A DNA stretch of 64,000 nucleotides from Euonymus europaeus (Eukaryota; Streptophyta; Magnoliopsida; Celastrales; Celastraceae). Below are positions 11,471 through 22,078 of the stretch, piece after piece (position 1 is the first letter of the stretch; each line of letters starts with the position of its first letter). The stretch lies in contig OY756966.1 of the NCBI GenBank assembly GCA_963580455.1, positions 11,428,501 to 11,492,500 of the forward strand, in the 5' to 3' direction. The notes beneath the pieces are model-generated. The model saw only the letters and a list, made by a program, of their open reading frames with translations, was not told the DNA's origin and ran no database searches. The position numbers and the translations under genes are program-made.

Positions 11471-11919
11471 ATATGTCGTCGGCTGCTGATTACTTGAAGT
11501 TGCAGAAGAAGACTGCCAACTTGGGCAAGAAGAGGAGACCTGACGAGGGTGTTGAACCGAGCAAGTAGAAGAGGGTTGCCCCTCCTGAGGGTGCCCAAGT
11601 CAAACCAGGCCGAGGAAAAGACTTGGGTCGCGGTCGTGGTGTCTTCATTTCCACCCCATCTTTTCGGGCCGTTGGATCTCCTTCTCGAACATCCGACGCC
11701 CGCTCTTCCTCTCCTCCTCACAGGATGGGAGACGTTCACATTCCTCGGTGGAATGTGCGTCTATCTGATATGGTGGCCAATTCTCGGGTAGCCTTGGAGA
11801 TGCTCGAGAATCTGTCTCTTCCGTCGGACCAAAGGCGAGCCGAGGAGATGACCACCGAGGAGAAGATGGGCGCTTCGGCCGTCAAGCTGATGGAGGCACA
11901 TGCTTCTGCTCCGAACATT

Positions 11920-11980
11920 GTTTAGCATGTTTTCCTTCAGCTTGCTTAATAACTCTTTTCTTTTTTGTTGTCATTTGCAG
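11920..11980 (+). other. Candidate intron 2 of the antisense gene (61 nt)
   Basis: Donor AACATT|GTTTAG and a good acceptor, TTGTCATTTGCAG|CTGACT, after a T-rich tract. Splicing joins complete codons and removes the TAG at 11923, linking frame 1 to the coiled-coil frame that ends at 12619. The donor is weak and 61 nt is short for a plant intron. Confidence 0.5.
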
Positions 11981-12619
11981 CTGACTTCGCTTCTCGGTAA
12001 GTTGTCACTTGACATCCGAAGTTCGGCAGCGGAGAAGAGGACTGCCTCCCAAGAGATTCTGCTACTCAAGGGAGCTCTTGGTCGGACAGAGACCGCTCTG
12101 AAGCTGACGAAGTTGGACCTCGAGAAGACGCAGGAGTCCGAGAATCTGTTGACCAAGAAGCTGAAGGAAGCCGAGGATGAGCTGGCAAGACAAAAGTCAG
12201 CAGCTGAGGCTGAGGGGGCCATCCTGTTTGAAAGCGGGCGACAAGCTGGTCTTCGAGAGTTTCGCGACTCTGAGGAGTTCCAACTTACCCTTAAGCAAGA
12301 AGGCTTTTTCTGCTTCAAGGCTGTTGTCAAAGAAGCTCGGAGGTTCCTCGTCAGCAAAGACCAGAGCTCGGACATTTTGGATGAGCTATGTCCGGTCATC
12401 GCGGGGAAAGACGACGAGGATGTGGTGAAGGAAGATGCATACGAGCAGTTCCGCCTTCTTCAAGAGGATGAGGGGGACGTCGAGGAGGACATCGATAAGT
12501 ACATGGATACTGATGTTCCGTCAATCCCTCCGAGGAATGAAGAAGTCGACGCGCCCACTCCTCCTGTTGAAGGTGAGACAGAGCGGGCTGCCGAGGAGCA
12601 AGTTGATATCGAAAATTAG

Positions 12620-12805
12620 AACTCTGTTCTTTTTTCTTTCTTGATCGAACTCTGTTCTCAATGTTTGTAGATAACGTTTTTAATTTTATTGAAGTCGAGT
12701 TCTTTTCTTCTCATTCCTTGTCTATTACTGTCCATCTTTTTCCTCGGAAATCATAACTTAAAACGCAGCTTGCTGTAACTGATTTGGGAACAAGTAGTAC
12801 TGTAG
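12620..12805. other. Non-coding interval after the antisense gene
   Basis: T-rich sequence directly after the antisense stop codon, probably its 3' UTR. The last 30 or so bases look like a degenerate copy of the following 91-bp repeat. No gene seen. Confidence 0.5.
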
Positions 12806-13072
12806 CCCAAATTTGCTCGGGTTGTAGCCAACTTGTTTCCACTTGGCTGTTGTAACTCATATTTAACGAGTTGAAACAAAACTATGTTTGCTGTGGCCCA
12901 AACTTGCTCGGGTCGTAGATAACTTGTTTCTGCTTGGCTGTTGTAACTCATATTTAACGAGTTGAAACAAAAGTATGTTTGTTGTGGCCCAAACTTGCTC
13001 GGGTCGTAGCTAACTTGTTTCTGCTTGGCTGTTGTAACTCAAATTAAATGAGTTGAAACAAAACCATGTTTT
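12806..13072. repeat. 91-bp tandem repeat, about three copies, in the Tat 3' region
   Basis: CCCAAAYTTGCTCGGG recurs at 12806, 12897 and 12988, exactly 91 bp apart. Each unit ends with AACTCATATTTAACGAGTT, a short dyad (AACTC/GAGTT). Copies 2 and 3 are most alike; copy 1 is a little more diverged and copy 3 stops a few bases short. It has no visible similarity to the 160-bp satellite. Confidence 0.9.
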
Positions 13073-13268
13073 TCCTCGGTCTCCTGACCTTAGCGGGCTT
13101 GCAATAATGCTCAGGCATTGCGGCTGACTTGTGCCGAGCAACGCTTACTTTTGAGGATCGTTATAGCAAAACAAACTACTTTCATTGAATCAGCAAAATC
13201 CTAAGTCTCGTGTAAGAAACGAGTTTTGAAATGGAAATTATGCTTAAGTACATGCCTGCAGGTTTAAA
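13073..13268. other. Tat 3' non-coding interval next to pol
   Basis: About 200 bp between the 91-bp repeats and the integrase stop codon (minus strand, at 13269). No open frame or motif that I can support. It would be the 3' UTR of the Tat gag-pol transcript. Confidence 0.5.
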
Positions 13269-13751
13269 TTAAACATAGTATCTTCGGAGGTTCTCGGCAT
13301 TCCAAGGTATCATATCTCCAGGCTTCTCGGGATTTTCCAGTTTGTAAGTACCATCAAGCAGAACTTTGATAACTCGGAAAGGTCCTTCCCAAGTTTCTCC
13401 GAGCTTACCGGGATGCCTTCCGGCTGCTGTAGCTTTCCTTAGAACCCAGTCTCCTTCTGAAAACTTCCTTGTTCGGACCCTTTTGTTGTAATATCGGGCC
13501 GTTCTTTGTTTGTAAGCAGCAATCCTGATCCGAGCAGTCTCTCGAGCTTCTTCCAAGAAATCAAGATTGTTGAGCAATAAGTCATTGTTACCTGATTCTT
13601 CAAACTCAGTTATACGAGGAGTGGGAACTCCAATTTCAACTGGGATAACAGCTTCTGATCCGAATACTAAGGAGAAAGGTGTCTCTCCTGTTGATGTCCG
13701 AGGCGTAGTCCGATAAGACTAGAGGACGCTATGGAGCTGTTTGGTCCAAAG
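13269..13751 (-). pseudogene. pol: Tat integrase C-terminal fragment
   Basis: This is the end of gag-pol, cut from the rest of the integrase by the copia insertion at 13752. The minus-strand frame continues directly from the fragment at 24463 once one CAAAG is removed. It shows the typical C-terminal module of non-chromodomain gypsy integrases: YKQRTARYYNKRV, FSEGDWVLRK, then WEGPFRVIKVLLDGTYKL, ending LRRYYV and stop. There is no chromodomain. A TAG at 13719-13721 interrupts the frame where related elements have tryptophan. On the plus strand that change is a C-to-T in a CAG context. The downstream part (13269-13718) is otherwise open. Confidence 0.9.
13747..13751. other. Target-site duplication (left) of the copia element
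   Basis: CAAAG directly before TGTTGGACC, repeated at 24463-24467 after the 3' LTR end GATTTCA. It lies inside the Tat integrase coding sequence. Confidence 0.95.
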
Positions 13752-16137
13752 TGTTGGACCATAGGTCCTACATTTGTGTTTTGATGCAAAAATACATATT
13801 GGACTATTTGATTGTGCTTAACTTTGGATGAATTTGGATAAATCATGAAATGAATTATATCTAATGATTTAAGCTTCATTATATATCTTTGGAATCATGT
13901 TTGATCATGTATGATATAAATTGGACGAATCTGGACTGACTTATTTTTCGATGCTAAAATCTGTCACAACATCACACTGCGCACACGTTGATTGAACAGT
14001 CATAACTTATTCATATTAGCTCTGATTGACTTGATTCTTGTTCTGAAAATTATTTAAGACACTCTGGAATTTTTCATTGTCAAATAGTGTCAGGTCAATT
14101 TTTTGCTTATCAGGTTCAATTTATCTGTTGAAATAAATTCACCTGTGTAGTCATTAAACTGGGCTAGTTGAGATTTGCATGATCAAATTGAATGACCAAA
14201 TGACCTCAGTTATAAGTGAAATTTTGTATGCACATTCAATTATATATGAAATGATTTATCATGTGCTTACTTGAATTTTATTAAGCTTATAACATGTTGA
14301 TTAACCTAAGTGCTAGCATTGAAGCTCTTTGAGCTTACAAGCAAAAATGGGATGTTTTATCATCTATTCTTTTTGTAGGCTTAATCAACTGATCATCATG
14401 AGCCTATTTGAAGTATCATGAAGCTGATTCTATTGAGAAAATTTGTGCATCATGATTTGAAGCTCATTTAGACAAGTTTGGACATGGTCAACCCTATTTG
14501 GTTCAAGTTTGACACCTTGTGTGCAAGAAATGGTTCCAGCCATGTGCCTTGTGTTATTTTTGCTGGAGAATTAACTCAAGAACTTCTAGAAGCTTTATTA
14601 TTTGTTTTGGAGTCAACAAAGTAGAGGGAATACAAGTTTGAAATACTTGGTTGGTAGTGTGCCTAACACTTGCACTATGGAGACAAGGAAGAGACAAGGG
14701 AGAGACATGATGACCTAAAGTTATAATATTTTCCAGAATTTAAGATGGACTTGTTTGGCATTCCTTGAGAGAGAAATGCTTCATGAAGATGACTCATTTG
14801 ATTGATCCAAACAAGGTGCAACTCAAAATGACAACTCTTGGAGAAATATGACCAACGGCTTGATCTTCAATGGCTGAGATCAATTTCATTTGAATTAAAG
14901 AAAGGTCCAGATTTAAAGTAGCTTCAAAGGCTAAGATTTGAAGATGTATTGATCCAATGGCTGAGTTGGCTTTTGTTTGTTTTGAAGAGAGAAGGGTTGA
15001 CCATTCTTGCAAGGTGGAAGAAGCATTTGCAGATTTTTTTTTTTTAAGTGTTCAAGCTTACTTGCTCTCAACTTCATCTTCTTGATTCAAGCTTCTTCCT
15101 TGCGATCTCTTGCTACCACTTTGATTACATTCAAGCCATCATTTTCCTATTTGAAAGAGAGATCCAAAAACTCCTTGAACCACCCCAAAATCTTTCTACC
15201 CTTGGGTACTCTTGGTGTGTTCTTGAGAGTTCTTCAACAAAGCTTCACCTAAACCTATTCTTGATCTAGTGTGGGCTTTGTGTGAGATTACAAGAGTGTT
15301 TGCTACACATTTGAATCCAAACCCATTTGAGCAACATCTTGTGAATTTGAGTGTTCTCCAACTATATATAGCCTAGAGCTAATCTTGAGAGAACCAAAAT
15401 CCAAATACTTGTAAAAGTCCCTTTTGAGGGCATTACCTTTGAGAGGTGTGTGAAAGTTTAAGGTTAGCTTCAAACCTTGTTGGTGTACAAGTTTGGGGTG
15501 TTCTTGGAAACCCTAAGTTTGTGGTGAACTTGCAAAACCACATATATCCTTTAGTGGATTGGGAAATCCTAAGCTTGAGGGCTTAGGTAGTGGATGTAGG
15601 TGTGAGCACCGAACCACTATATATCCTTGTGCACACTATTTTGATTTCCTTGCTTGTTTGTGTGTTAGACTTGCTGCCTTGTAGTGACTTATTTTTGATT
15701 ATCATTCTATTGGTGTTATTGGTGATTTGTGTGCCTTAGAAGTTGATATTAGGGTGTTGCTTGCTGCCATTGCTTGTTGGGATATTGCTTGTGGTTGAAC
15801 AACTTGTGATTATTGAATTCTAGGTATACTTTTGATTGTTAATTTTCCAGAATACCAATCTGTCCGTGAATTGTTCATATATCTAGACTTTGAATTTTGA
15901 GCTGAATTTTTGATATAGTGTTCATTGACGTGTTGTAATATTGCATATCAAATTTCGTTACATTCCGAGTTGAATTGCTAGGTCAAATTGCATTTACACG
16001 ATTAGTGCGCAGATTTGCATTCTTGACATTGCCTTAATCATTTGTGAATTTTTAGGTTGTGGTTTTGTGCTTGGGGTTTATACTTAGTTTTTTAAAACAA
16101 AATTCACCCCCCCTCTTGTGTTAGCCTAGTGATTTCA
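13752..16137 (+). repeat. 5' LTR of the copia element
   Basis: 2386 bp, from TGTTGGACCATAGG to GTGATTTCA, matching 22079-24462. A TATATATA box lies at 15363-15370, which implies a U3 of about 1.6 kb. Short open frames near 14794-15269 recur in the 3' LTR at the same offset and show no protein-like character, so I do not call them genes. Confidence 0.96.
15363..15370 (+). promoter_or_regulatory. Likely TATA box of the copia 5' LTR
   Basis: CAACTATATATAGCC is a canonical TATA context about 770 bp before the LTR end. The same motif occurs in the 3' LTR near 23689. No other equally good TATA box was noticed on the plus strand of the LTR. The transcription start is inferred, not shown. Confidence 0.55.
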
Positions 16138-16139
16138 AT

Positions 16140-16151
16140 TGGTATCAGAGC
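16140..16151 (+). other. Primer-binding site (initiator tRNA-Met type)
   Basis: TGGTATCAGAGC, two bases after the 5' LTR end, is the standard plant copia PBS complementary to the 3' end of initiator tRNA-Met. Confidence 0.93.
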
Positions 16152-16193
16152 AGGTTAGCAAAGTAATAGAATTAACATTCTAGCTTAGATCAA

Positions 16194-18197
16194 ATGGCTT
16201 ACACTAGTACTAGACCACATGATGGTGAGGGCTTGGCATCAAATAGGCCACCGTTCTTTGATGGCAAGGACTATGGTTTTTGGAAGAATAGGATGAGGAT
16301 TTTTATTAGGAGTATGGATATGGCCTTATGGAGAGTTATAGAGAATGGACCATTCATTCCTACCAAGAGAGAGGGAGATAAGGTAGTTCCTAAGGATGAG
16401 AGTGAGTATAGTGAGAGTGATGACAAGAAGGTGAGCTTAAATGAAAAAGCAATTAACTTGTTACATATTGCATTAGCTAGGGGTGAGTATGATCATATTA
16501 GTGCATGCATTAGTGCTCAAGAGATTTGGAAAATGTTAGAATTAAAGCATGAAGGAACTAGTCAAGTTAAAGATTGCAAAATTAACATGTTAGTGCAAAA
16601 ATATGAATTGTTCAAAATGCTTGAAGGTGAATGCATTAGTGACATGTTTAATAGGTTGACATGCATATGCAATGATTTGAATGCTCTTGGCAAACCTTAC
16701 CCTATGCATGACAAGGTACAAAAGGTTCTAAGGAGCTTACCTAGAAATTGGAGTGAGAAGGTGACCGCCATTGAGGAGGCCAAAGACGTGAGGACTTTGA
16801 AGTTGGATGAGCTCATTGGGAGCTTGATGACTCATGAGATGAAAGTGTTAAATAGAGTGGATGAGGAGCCTCAAAGGAAGAAGGGCATTGCCCTAGCCGT
16901 GACCTCTAAGCCAAGGGAGGCCATGAGTCATGGTGAAAGGGAAGTGTCTTCAAGTAGTGAGAGTGAAGATAGTGATGATGAGATGGCTATGATGGTGAAG
17001 AATTTCAAGAAATTTGTGAGGAACAAGAGAGGTGGATTCAAGAATCGAAAGTTCAAAGACAAGGAGAAGGAGAAGGAGAGAGAGAAACCAACTTGTTTCA
17101 ATTGTGGCAAAGTTGGTCACTTTATTGCCGAGTGCCCCAAAGCATCCAAGAAATATCACAAAGGGAAAGGCAAAGAGAAGAAGAAGGCATTGAAAGCAAC
17201 ATGGGATGATTCATCATCAAGCTCATCAAGTGAGGATGAGATGGAGCATAAGGCACACTTTTGTCTTATGGCAAAAGAAGAGAAAATTGACTCATCCTCT
17301 CAAGATGAGATGGTAAAAGATTCTACTCCTTTAACCTATGATGAATTATATTCCAATTATGATGATTTATGTGATTCTCATGGTATGTTGCTTAGAAAGT
17401 GCAAACAACTTAAGAAAGAAAATGCTAGACTTATGAAAAATGATGAAATGCATGTTAGTGAACTTGAGGAGTTGAATGCCAAGTATGTTGCTATATGTGC
17501 TAAAAATGATGATATGATACTTGAGCATGATGTTTTGATTGATGAGAATAAGTGTCTAAAACAAAAATCTCTTATGCTTGATGAGAATGCTTGTATGGCT
17601 GAAAATTCAAATGTAAATATGCATGATTATGATCATCTTAAAGCTAGGGTGCTTGAGTTAGAAGAAGAATTAGTTACATGGGATGAACATGAGTGCATAA
17701 TGATTTCTAATACTACTTCCTTGCAACATGAGCTTGATATGATGAAAGAAAAGAATAAATTTTTAGAGACTCAATTATCTAAATTTGCCATGAGTTCCTT
17801 GAAATTGGATGAAATGTTGGCCTTTCAAAGGCATTATTTAGATAGGAGTGGACTTGGTTATGATGCTATGACTTTTGATGGTTCTAAATGTGAAAATGAA
17901 GAATCGGTTAAGCTTGTAAGACCTAAAGGAGACTTGACTAAAACTTCAAGGACTATACAAGGCTCGGCCAAGGCTTCAAAAGCCAAGGCCAAAGGTGCTC
18001 ACTCCTTGGGTGGTGCATCTTCATCTAGGGCCACACACCCTAGAGTGAGGAAAGTGAGTTTGAAAAAGGTTTGGGTGCCAAAGTGCTTGAAATATGATGA
18101 CAAAATTGAATATGCAAGTGTTGTGCTAAAATTAAATGTCTATGCTATTGTATCTAACCCTCAAGGATCCAAAGTTTGGATACCAAAGGTCTTTTGA
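16194..18197 (+). CDS. gag: Copia gag polyprotein
   Basis: 667 codons from ATG at 16194, 42 nt after the PBS, to TGA at 18195. It is the capsid/nucleocapsid precursor that packages element RNA in cytoplasmic virus-like particles. The N-terminus has RPPFFDGKDYGFWKNRM, and residues about 75-215 fit the plant copia gag (UBN2-type) domain. A serine/acid stretch and a lysine-rich basic stretch precede a CCHC zinc knuckle CFNCGKVGHFIAEC from residue 301 (C-x2-C-x4-H-x4-C, intact). After it come a serine-acidic patch (about 340-350) and a long heptad-like coiled coil (about 380-560), then a basic tail. In related elements gag and protease are read as one polyprotein. Here gag ends in a stop and the protease is in another frame 15 nt further on. 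Confidence 0.92.
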   Translation: MAYTSTRPHDGEGLASNRPPFFDGKDYGFWKNRMRIFIRSMDMALWRVIENGPFIPTKREGDKVVPKDESEYSESDDKKVSLNEKAINLLHIALARGEYDHISACISAQEIWKMLELKHEGTSQVKDCKINMLVQKYELFKMLEGECISDMFNRLTCICNDLNALGKPYPMHDKVQKVLRSLPRNWSEKVTAIEEAKDVRTLKLDELIGSLMTHEMKVLNRVDEEPQRKKGIALAVTSKPREAMSHGEREVSSSSESEDSDDEMAMMVKNFKKFVRNKRGGFKNRKFKDKEKEKEREKPTCFNCGKVGHFIAECPKASKKYHKGKGKEKKKALKATWDDSSSSSSSEDEMEHKAHFCLMAKEEKIDSSSQDEMVKDSTPLTYDELYSNYDDLCDSHGMLLRKCKQLKKENARLMKNDEMHVSELEELNAKYVAICAKNDDMILEHDVLIDENKCLKQKSLMLDENACMAENSNVNMHDYDHLKARVLELEEELVTWDEHECIMISNTTSLQHELDMMKEKNKFLETQLSKFAMSSLKLDEMLAFQRHYLDRSGLGYDAMTFDGSKCENEESVKLVRPKGDLTKTSRTIQGSAKASKAKAKGAHSLGGASSSRATHPRVRKVSLKKVWVPKCLKYDDKIEYASVVLKLNVYAIVSNPQGSKVWIPKVF

Positions 18198-18211
18198 ATT
18201 CATATGGTTAG

Positions 18212-21200
18212 GTATGCTTCAAGTCTTCATCCAATCCATGCCAATGGTACTTGGATAGTGGATGCTCAAGGCATATGAGTGGAGATCGAACCTTATTTAC
18301 TTCATTCAAGGAAAAGAAGAATGGTGGTTATGTGACTTTTGAAGACAATTCTAAGGGAAAGATTCTAGGCATAGGATCGGTTGGTAAGGGTTCCTTTTCT
18401 CTAAATGATTGTCTTTTGGTTGAAAGATTGCAATTTAAATTGCTTAGCATTAGTCAATTTGCGGATAAAGGATATGATTCACATTTTAAGAAAGGTAAAT
18501 GTTGTATTGTAGATGAGCATGATAATATCATTACATCCGGTGTTAGAATAGGTCATATGTATGCACTTGACTTAAATATGATGAATGATAATATGACATG
18601 TTTGATTTCTTCTAATGATGATATGTTGTATTGGCATAGAAGATTGGGTCATGTAGGTGTTTCTACTTTGAGAAAGCTTAGTTCAAAAGAATTAGTTAGA
18701 GGCTTACCCAAGTTGAAGTTTGGTGATTCCATTATATGTGAACATTGCATTAGAGGTAAGCAAATTAAGGAGTCTTTTAAATCAAAAAATGTTGTTTCTA
18801 CTTCTAGGCCATTTCAACTATTGCATATTGATTTGTTTGGTCCTAGTAGGACAAAGAGTTTAGGTGGCAAGTATTATGCATTTGTTATTGTTGATGATTA
18901 TTCAAGATTTACTTGGTGTTTGTTTTTAGCTCATAAAAGTGATGCATTACATGAGTTTAAATCTTTCATTAAAAGAGTGCAAAATGAGCATGAATTGCAT
19001 GTTTCCAAAATTAGGAGTGACCATGGAGGTGAATTTGAAAACTATGGATTCGATGCTTTATGTAATTCTTATGGTATTACACATAATTTTAGTGCACCTA
19101 GAACACCACAACAAAATGGAGTTGTTGAAAGGAAAAATAGGACATTACAAGAGTTAGGTAGAACCATGATGCTTGAATATGCCTTACCTAAATACTTTTG
19201 GGCCGAAGCTATAAATAATGCATGTTATGTCTCTAATAGGTTGTCTATTAGAAAGATTTTGAAAAAGACTCCATATGAGCTTTTGTATGCTAGGAAGCCT
19301 AAAGTTGACTATTTTAGAGTGTTTGGTTGTAAATGCTATATTTTGAATACAAAAGACAATCTTGATAAGTTTGATGCTAAGAGTGAAATTGGTATATTTC
19401 TTGGTTATTCTACTCATTCTAGAGCTTATAGAGTTTTTAATGATAAGTCTAAGGTTGTGGAAGAAAGTGTGCATGTTAAATTCGATGATATGTTTTCACT
19501 TGATCCAAATGTGCTTGTAGAAGAAGAAATTTCAGGTTTTGAAGGGCTAGATCATCCAAAGAGTTCACACTCTATTGGTGGTCATGATCTACAAATAAAA
19601 GAGGATGATGATTTATTGGTGGGAAGCTTGAAGGAGATGAAAATCTCAAATGATGCTACATCAAATCAAGAAAATCAAGTGGAACCTATGTCTAATAATG
19701 AAGATCATGATGAACATGGTAATGATATACAATTGGGCAGCTCTAATAATCAAGGAAATAGGCTTCAAAAGAAGGACAAGCACATGCATCCTAAAGAGCT
19801 TATCATTGGAGACTTCTCAGAAGGCATTCAAACAAGATCAAGATTGAATTCGACGGTCAACTCTCATCCTTTAAATCTTTATGCTATGATATCTATGATA
19901 GAACCTAAGAATGTAAAAGATGCTTTAATTGATGAAGATTGGATTTTTGCTATGCAAGAAGAACTTGAACAATTTGAAAGAAGCAAGGTTTGGACACTTG
20001 TTCCAAAACCTAGAGACCACACCATTATTGGAACCAAATGGGTGTTTAGAAATAAGATGAATGAGAATGGTGAAGTGACTAGGAATAAGGCTAGGCTAGT
20101 AGCTCAAGGTTATTGTCAAGAAGAGGGTATAGATTATGAAGAAACCTTTGCACCGGTTGCAAGGTTGGAGGCCATTAGACTTTTATTAGCTTTTGCATGC
20201 TATAAGGGTTTTAAACTTTTTCAAATGGATGTTAAGAGTGCTTTCTTGAATGGTGTGATAAATGAGGAAGTGTATGTTAAACAACCTCCGGGTTTTGAAT
20301 CTAAAGAATACCCTAATCATGTTTATAAATTAGACAAGGCATTGTATGGCTTAAAGCAAGCACCTAGGGCATGGTATGAGAGACTTAGTAAATTCTTGTT
20401 AGAAAATGATTTTTCTTGTGGTAGTATTGATAATACTTTGTTTACTAAATGCAAAGGTGATGACTTGTTGATTGTGCAAATATATGTGGATGACATTATA
20501 TTTGGTGCTACTTTGGAATCAATGTGTGATGAATTTGCTATGTGCATGAAAAGTGAATTTGAAATGTCTATGATGGGTGAGTTGACATATTTTCTAGGAT
20601 TGCAAATTAGACAAACATTGCATGGCATTCATATAAGTCAAACTAAATACACTTATGACTTGCTTAAAAGGTTTGGGATGGACTTGTCTAAAGGATGTTC
20701 TACACCAATGGGGGTGTCATCCAAATTAGAAGCCGACCTTAAAAGCAAAGAAGTGGATCAAAAGATGTATAGGTCTATGATTGGAAGTTTACTTTATTTG
20801 ACCGCATCTAGGCCGGATATCATGTTTAGTGTGTGTATGTGTGCTAGATATCAATCTAATCCTAAAGAATCACATTTATTGGCCGTTAAGAGGATATTGA
20901 GATACTTGAAAGATACACCAACCTTAGGGTTATGGTATGATAGAAAATCCTCATTTGACTTGCATGCTTTTAGTGATGCCGATTATGGAGGTTGTAGAAT
21001 TGATAGGAAAAGTACAAGTGGTACATGTCAATACCTAGGGAACATGCTTATATCTTGGTTTTCAAAGAAACAAACTTGTGTTGCCTTAAGTACAACCGAA
21101 GCCGAGTATATGGCCATAGGTAGTTGTGTTGCACAAATTCTATGGATTAAACAACAATTGATTGATTTTAATATGTCATTTGATAACACACTTATTCAAT

Positions 21201-21427
21201 GTGACAACATTAGTGCAATCCATTTATCTAAGAATCCGGTTCATCATGGAAAAGCCAAACACATTGAGATTAGACATCATTTTATAAGAGATCATGTAGC
21301 TAAAGGAAACATTGTGCTTGAACATGTTGAAGGAGAACACAATATTGCCGATTTGTTTACAAAACCATTAGCTAAGGATAGGTTTATAAAATTAAGAGAT
21401 GCATTAGGATTGATTAATGCACCTTGA
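18212..21427 (+). CDS. pol: Copia pol: protease, integrase, reverse transcriptase, RNase H
   Basis: Open frame from just after a TAG at 18209 to TGA at 21425; there is no good ATG before the protease. Domains in copia order: aspartic protease [11 protein letters not shown] (catalytic DSG near 18254); GAG-pre-integrase zinc finger with H-H-C-C (HRRLGHVG ... CEHCIRG, about 18630-18770); integrase core with D (LLHIDLFGP, near 18826), D (IRSDHGGEF, near 19018) and E (GVVERKNR, near 19126); RT from about 19990 ([20 protein letters not shown], catalytic YVDD at 20483-20494); RNase H ([33 protein letters not shown]) to the end. All catalytic motifs are intact and there are no internal stops. It lies -1 relative to gag. 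Because a stop in its own frame sits at 18209, the two frames do not overlap, which argues against ordinary ribosomal frameshifting. Confidence 0.94.
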   Translation, partial: VCFKSSSNPCQWYLDSGCSRHMSGDRTLFTSFKEKKNGGYVTFEDNSKGKILGIGSVGKGSFSLNDCLLVERLQFKLLSISQFADKGYDSHFKKGKCCIVDEHDNIITSGVRIGHMYALDLNMMNDNMTCLISSNDDMLYWHRRLGHVGVSTLRKLSSKELVRGLPKLKFGDSIICEHCIRGKQIKESFKSKNVVSTSRPFQLLHIDLFGPSRTKSLGGKYYAFVIVDDYSRFTWCLFLAHKSDALHEFKSFIKRVQNEHELHVSKIRSDHGGEFENYGFDALCNSYGITHNFSAPRTPQQNGVVERKNRTLQELGRTMMLEYALPKYFWAEAINNACYVSNRLSIRKILKKTPYELLYARKPKVDYFRVFGCKCYILNTKDNLDKFDAKSEIGIFLGYSTHSRAYRVFNDKSKVVEESVHVKFDDMFSLDPNVLVEEEISGFEGLDHPKSSHSIGGHDLQIKEDDDLLVGSLKEMKISNDATSNQENQVEPMSNNEDHDEHGNDIQLGSSNNQGNRLQKKDKHMHPKELIIGDFSEGIQTRSRLNSTVNSHPLNLYAMISMIEPKNVKDALIDEDWIFAMQEELEQFERSKVWTLVPKPRDHTIIGTKWVFRNKMNENGEVTRNKARLVAQGYCQEEGIDYEETFAPVARLEAIRLLLAFACYKGFKLFQMDVKSAFLNGVINEEVYVKQPPGFESKEYPNHVYKLDKALYGLKQAPRAWYERLSKFLLENDFSCGSIDNTLFTKCKGDDLLIVQIYVDDIIFGATLESMCDEFAMCMKSEFEMSMMGELTYFLGLQIRQTLHGIHISQTKYTYDLLKRFGMDLSKGCSTPMGVSSKLEADLKSKEVDQKMYRSMIGSLLYLTASRPDIMFSVCMCARYQSNPKESHLLAVKRILRYLKDTPTLGLWYDRKSSFDLHAFSDADYGGCRIDRKSTSGTCQYLGNMLISWFSKKQTCVALSTTEAEYMAIGSCVAQILWIKQQLIDFNMSFDNTLIQCDNISAIHLSKNPVHHGKAKHIEIRHHFIRDHVAKGNIVLEHVEGEHNIADLFTKPLAKDRFIKLRDALGLINAP

Positions 21428-22064
21428 ACTCATGGTCTTTACTTAATTGTATGTGACACATCTCAATTGGTTATATATACTTATTTGAATGAGATGCACA
21501 TGTGTAGGGGGAGTTCCCAAATAAACTCTTATGTGTTTGATGTGATTCCTTGCTTAAATGATGATCCATGATTGCTTCCATGTAATTGGTATTCCTTGCT
21601 AGCATATATGAGCTTGAAAACATATTTGATTTTTAATTGGTATTTTGAATGATTTTCAAGCTATGCATTCAATGTTTTTACATGGCTTAGGAAGCATTAG
21701 TTGATGCACTTCATTGAGTTAAACCATTCATTGTTTTTGAAGTTGCATTACCCCTATTTCCTCACCTTTTTGAGTTCTTACAAAAAGGGGGAGAGATAAT
21801 TGATGAAAAAGTGCATATGATTTGATTAAAAATGCATATTAGTTGCACAACTTAAGGGGGAGTGAGCTTGCCATGTTAAGGGAGAGTAGGAAGCTTAAAG
21901 TGAGGGGGAGCATAATAAGATTTTGAAAATCTGAAAATGTATCTCAAAATTTCATTTGATTTCAACATGGAGATACAATTTTGCTCACTTTATGCATGAG
22001 GTTTGGTATTCAAATTATATTGATATCAAATAGCTCTTTTACATCGTGTAGTTTTGTAATCATC
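21428..22064 (+). other. Copia 3' untranslated region with repeated purine tracts
   Basis: About 640 bp without a credible gene. It holds at least four PPT-like runs before the real PPT: GTAGGGGGAG near 21505, AAAAGGGGGAGAGA near 21783, AAGGGGGAGTG near 21853 and GAGGGGGAGC near 21902. There is no envelope-like frame. Confidence 0.8.
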
Positions 22065-22077
22065 AAAAAGGGGGAGA
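22065..22077 (+). other. Polypurine tract of the copia element
   Basis: AAAAAGGGGGAGA, one base before the 3' LTR start TGTTGG. Confidence 0.92.
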
Positions 22078-22078
22078 T

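Larger units (their letters stand above)
10552..12619 (+). pseudogene. Antisense gene of the Tat element, 'putative gypsy type transposon' family, with in-frame stop
   Basis: Encoded opposite to gag-pol, between integrase and the 3' LTR. Start ATG at 10552 (MSSHSSDSD), downstream of a TATA box. The N-terminal half (about residues 75-250) has the motifs FFDRFDICP, LAPNSWVFLGTILYYC and SSYFFVRMP, which I recognise as like the plant Pfam family 'Putative gypsy type transposon' (Transposase_28); molecular role unknown. The C-terminal half is acidic and coiled-coil-like (KLKEAEDELARQKSAAEAEG). Two likely introns: 11390-11470 (81 nt, no stop, multiple of three) and 11920-11980 (61 nt, includes a stop). 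With these, three exons stay in frame to the TAG at 12617, apart from a TAG at 11566-11568. That TAG lies in an AAG-TAG-AAG context and is best read as a nonsense mutation. The family call is from memory of motifs, not a search. Confidence 0.7.

Noticed and set aside
12806..13072. The 91-bp Tat repeat as the origin of the 160-bp satellite
   Set aside because: I see no shared motif longer than a few bases between the two units.
14794..15269. Small open frames within the copia LTR
   Set aside because: The same frames occur at the equivalent place in the 3' LTR because the LTRs are copies; composition is not protein-like.
16928..17159. Minus-strand frames overlapping copia gag
   Set aside because: They are shadows of the lysine/glutamate-rich gag sequence, which reads as leucine/serine/phenylalanine on the opposite strand.
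18180..18220. Programmed -1 ribosomal frameshift between copia gag and pol
   Set aside because: The pol frame has a stop at 18209, downstream of the gag stop at 18195, so there is no overlap in which a -1 shift could work, and no slippery heptamer is visible.
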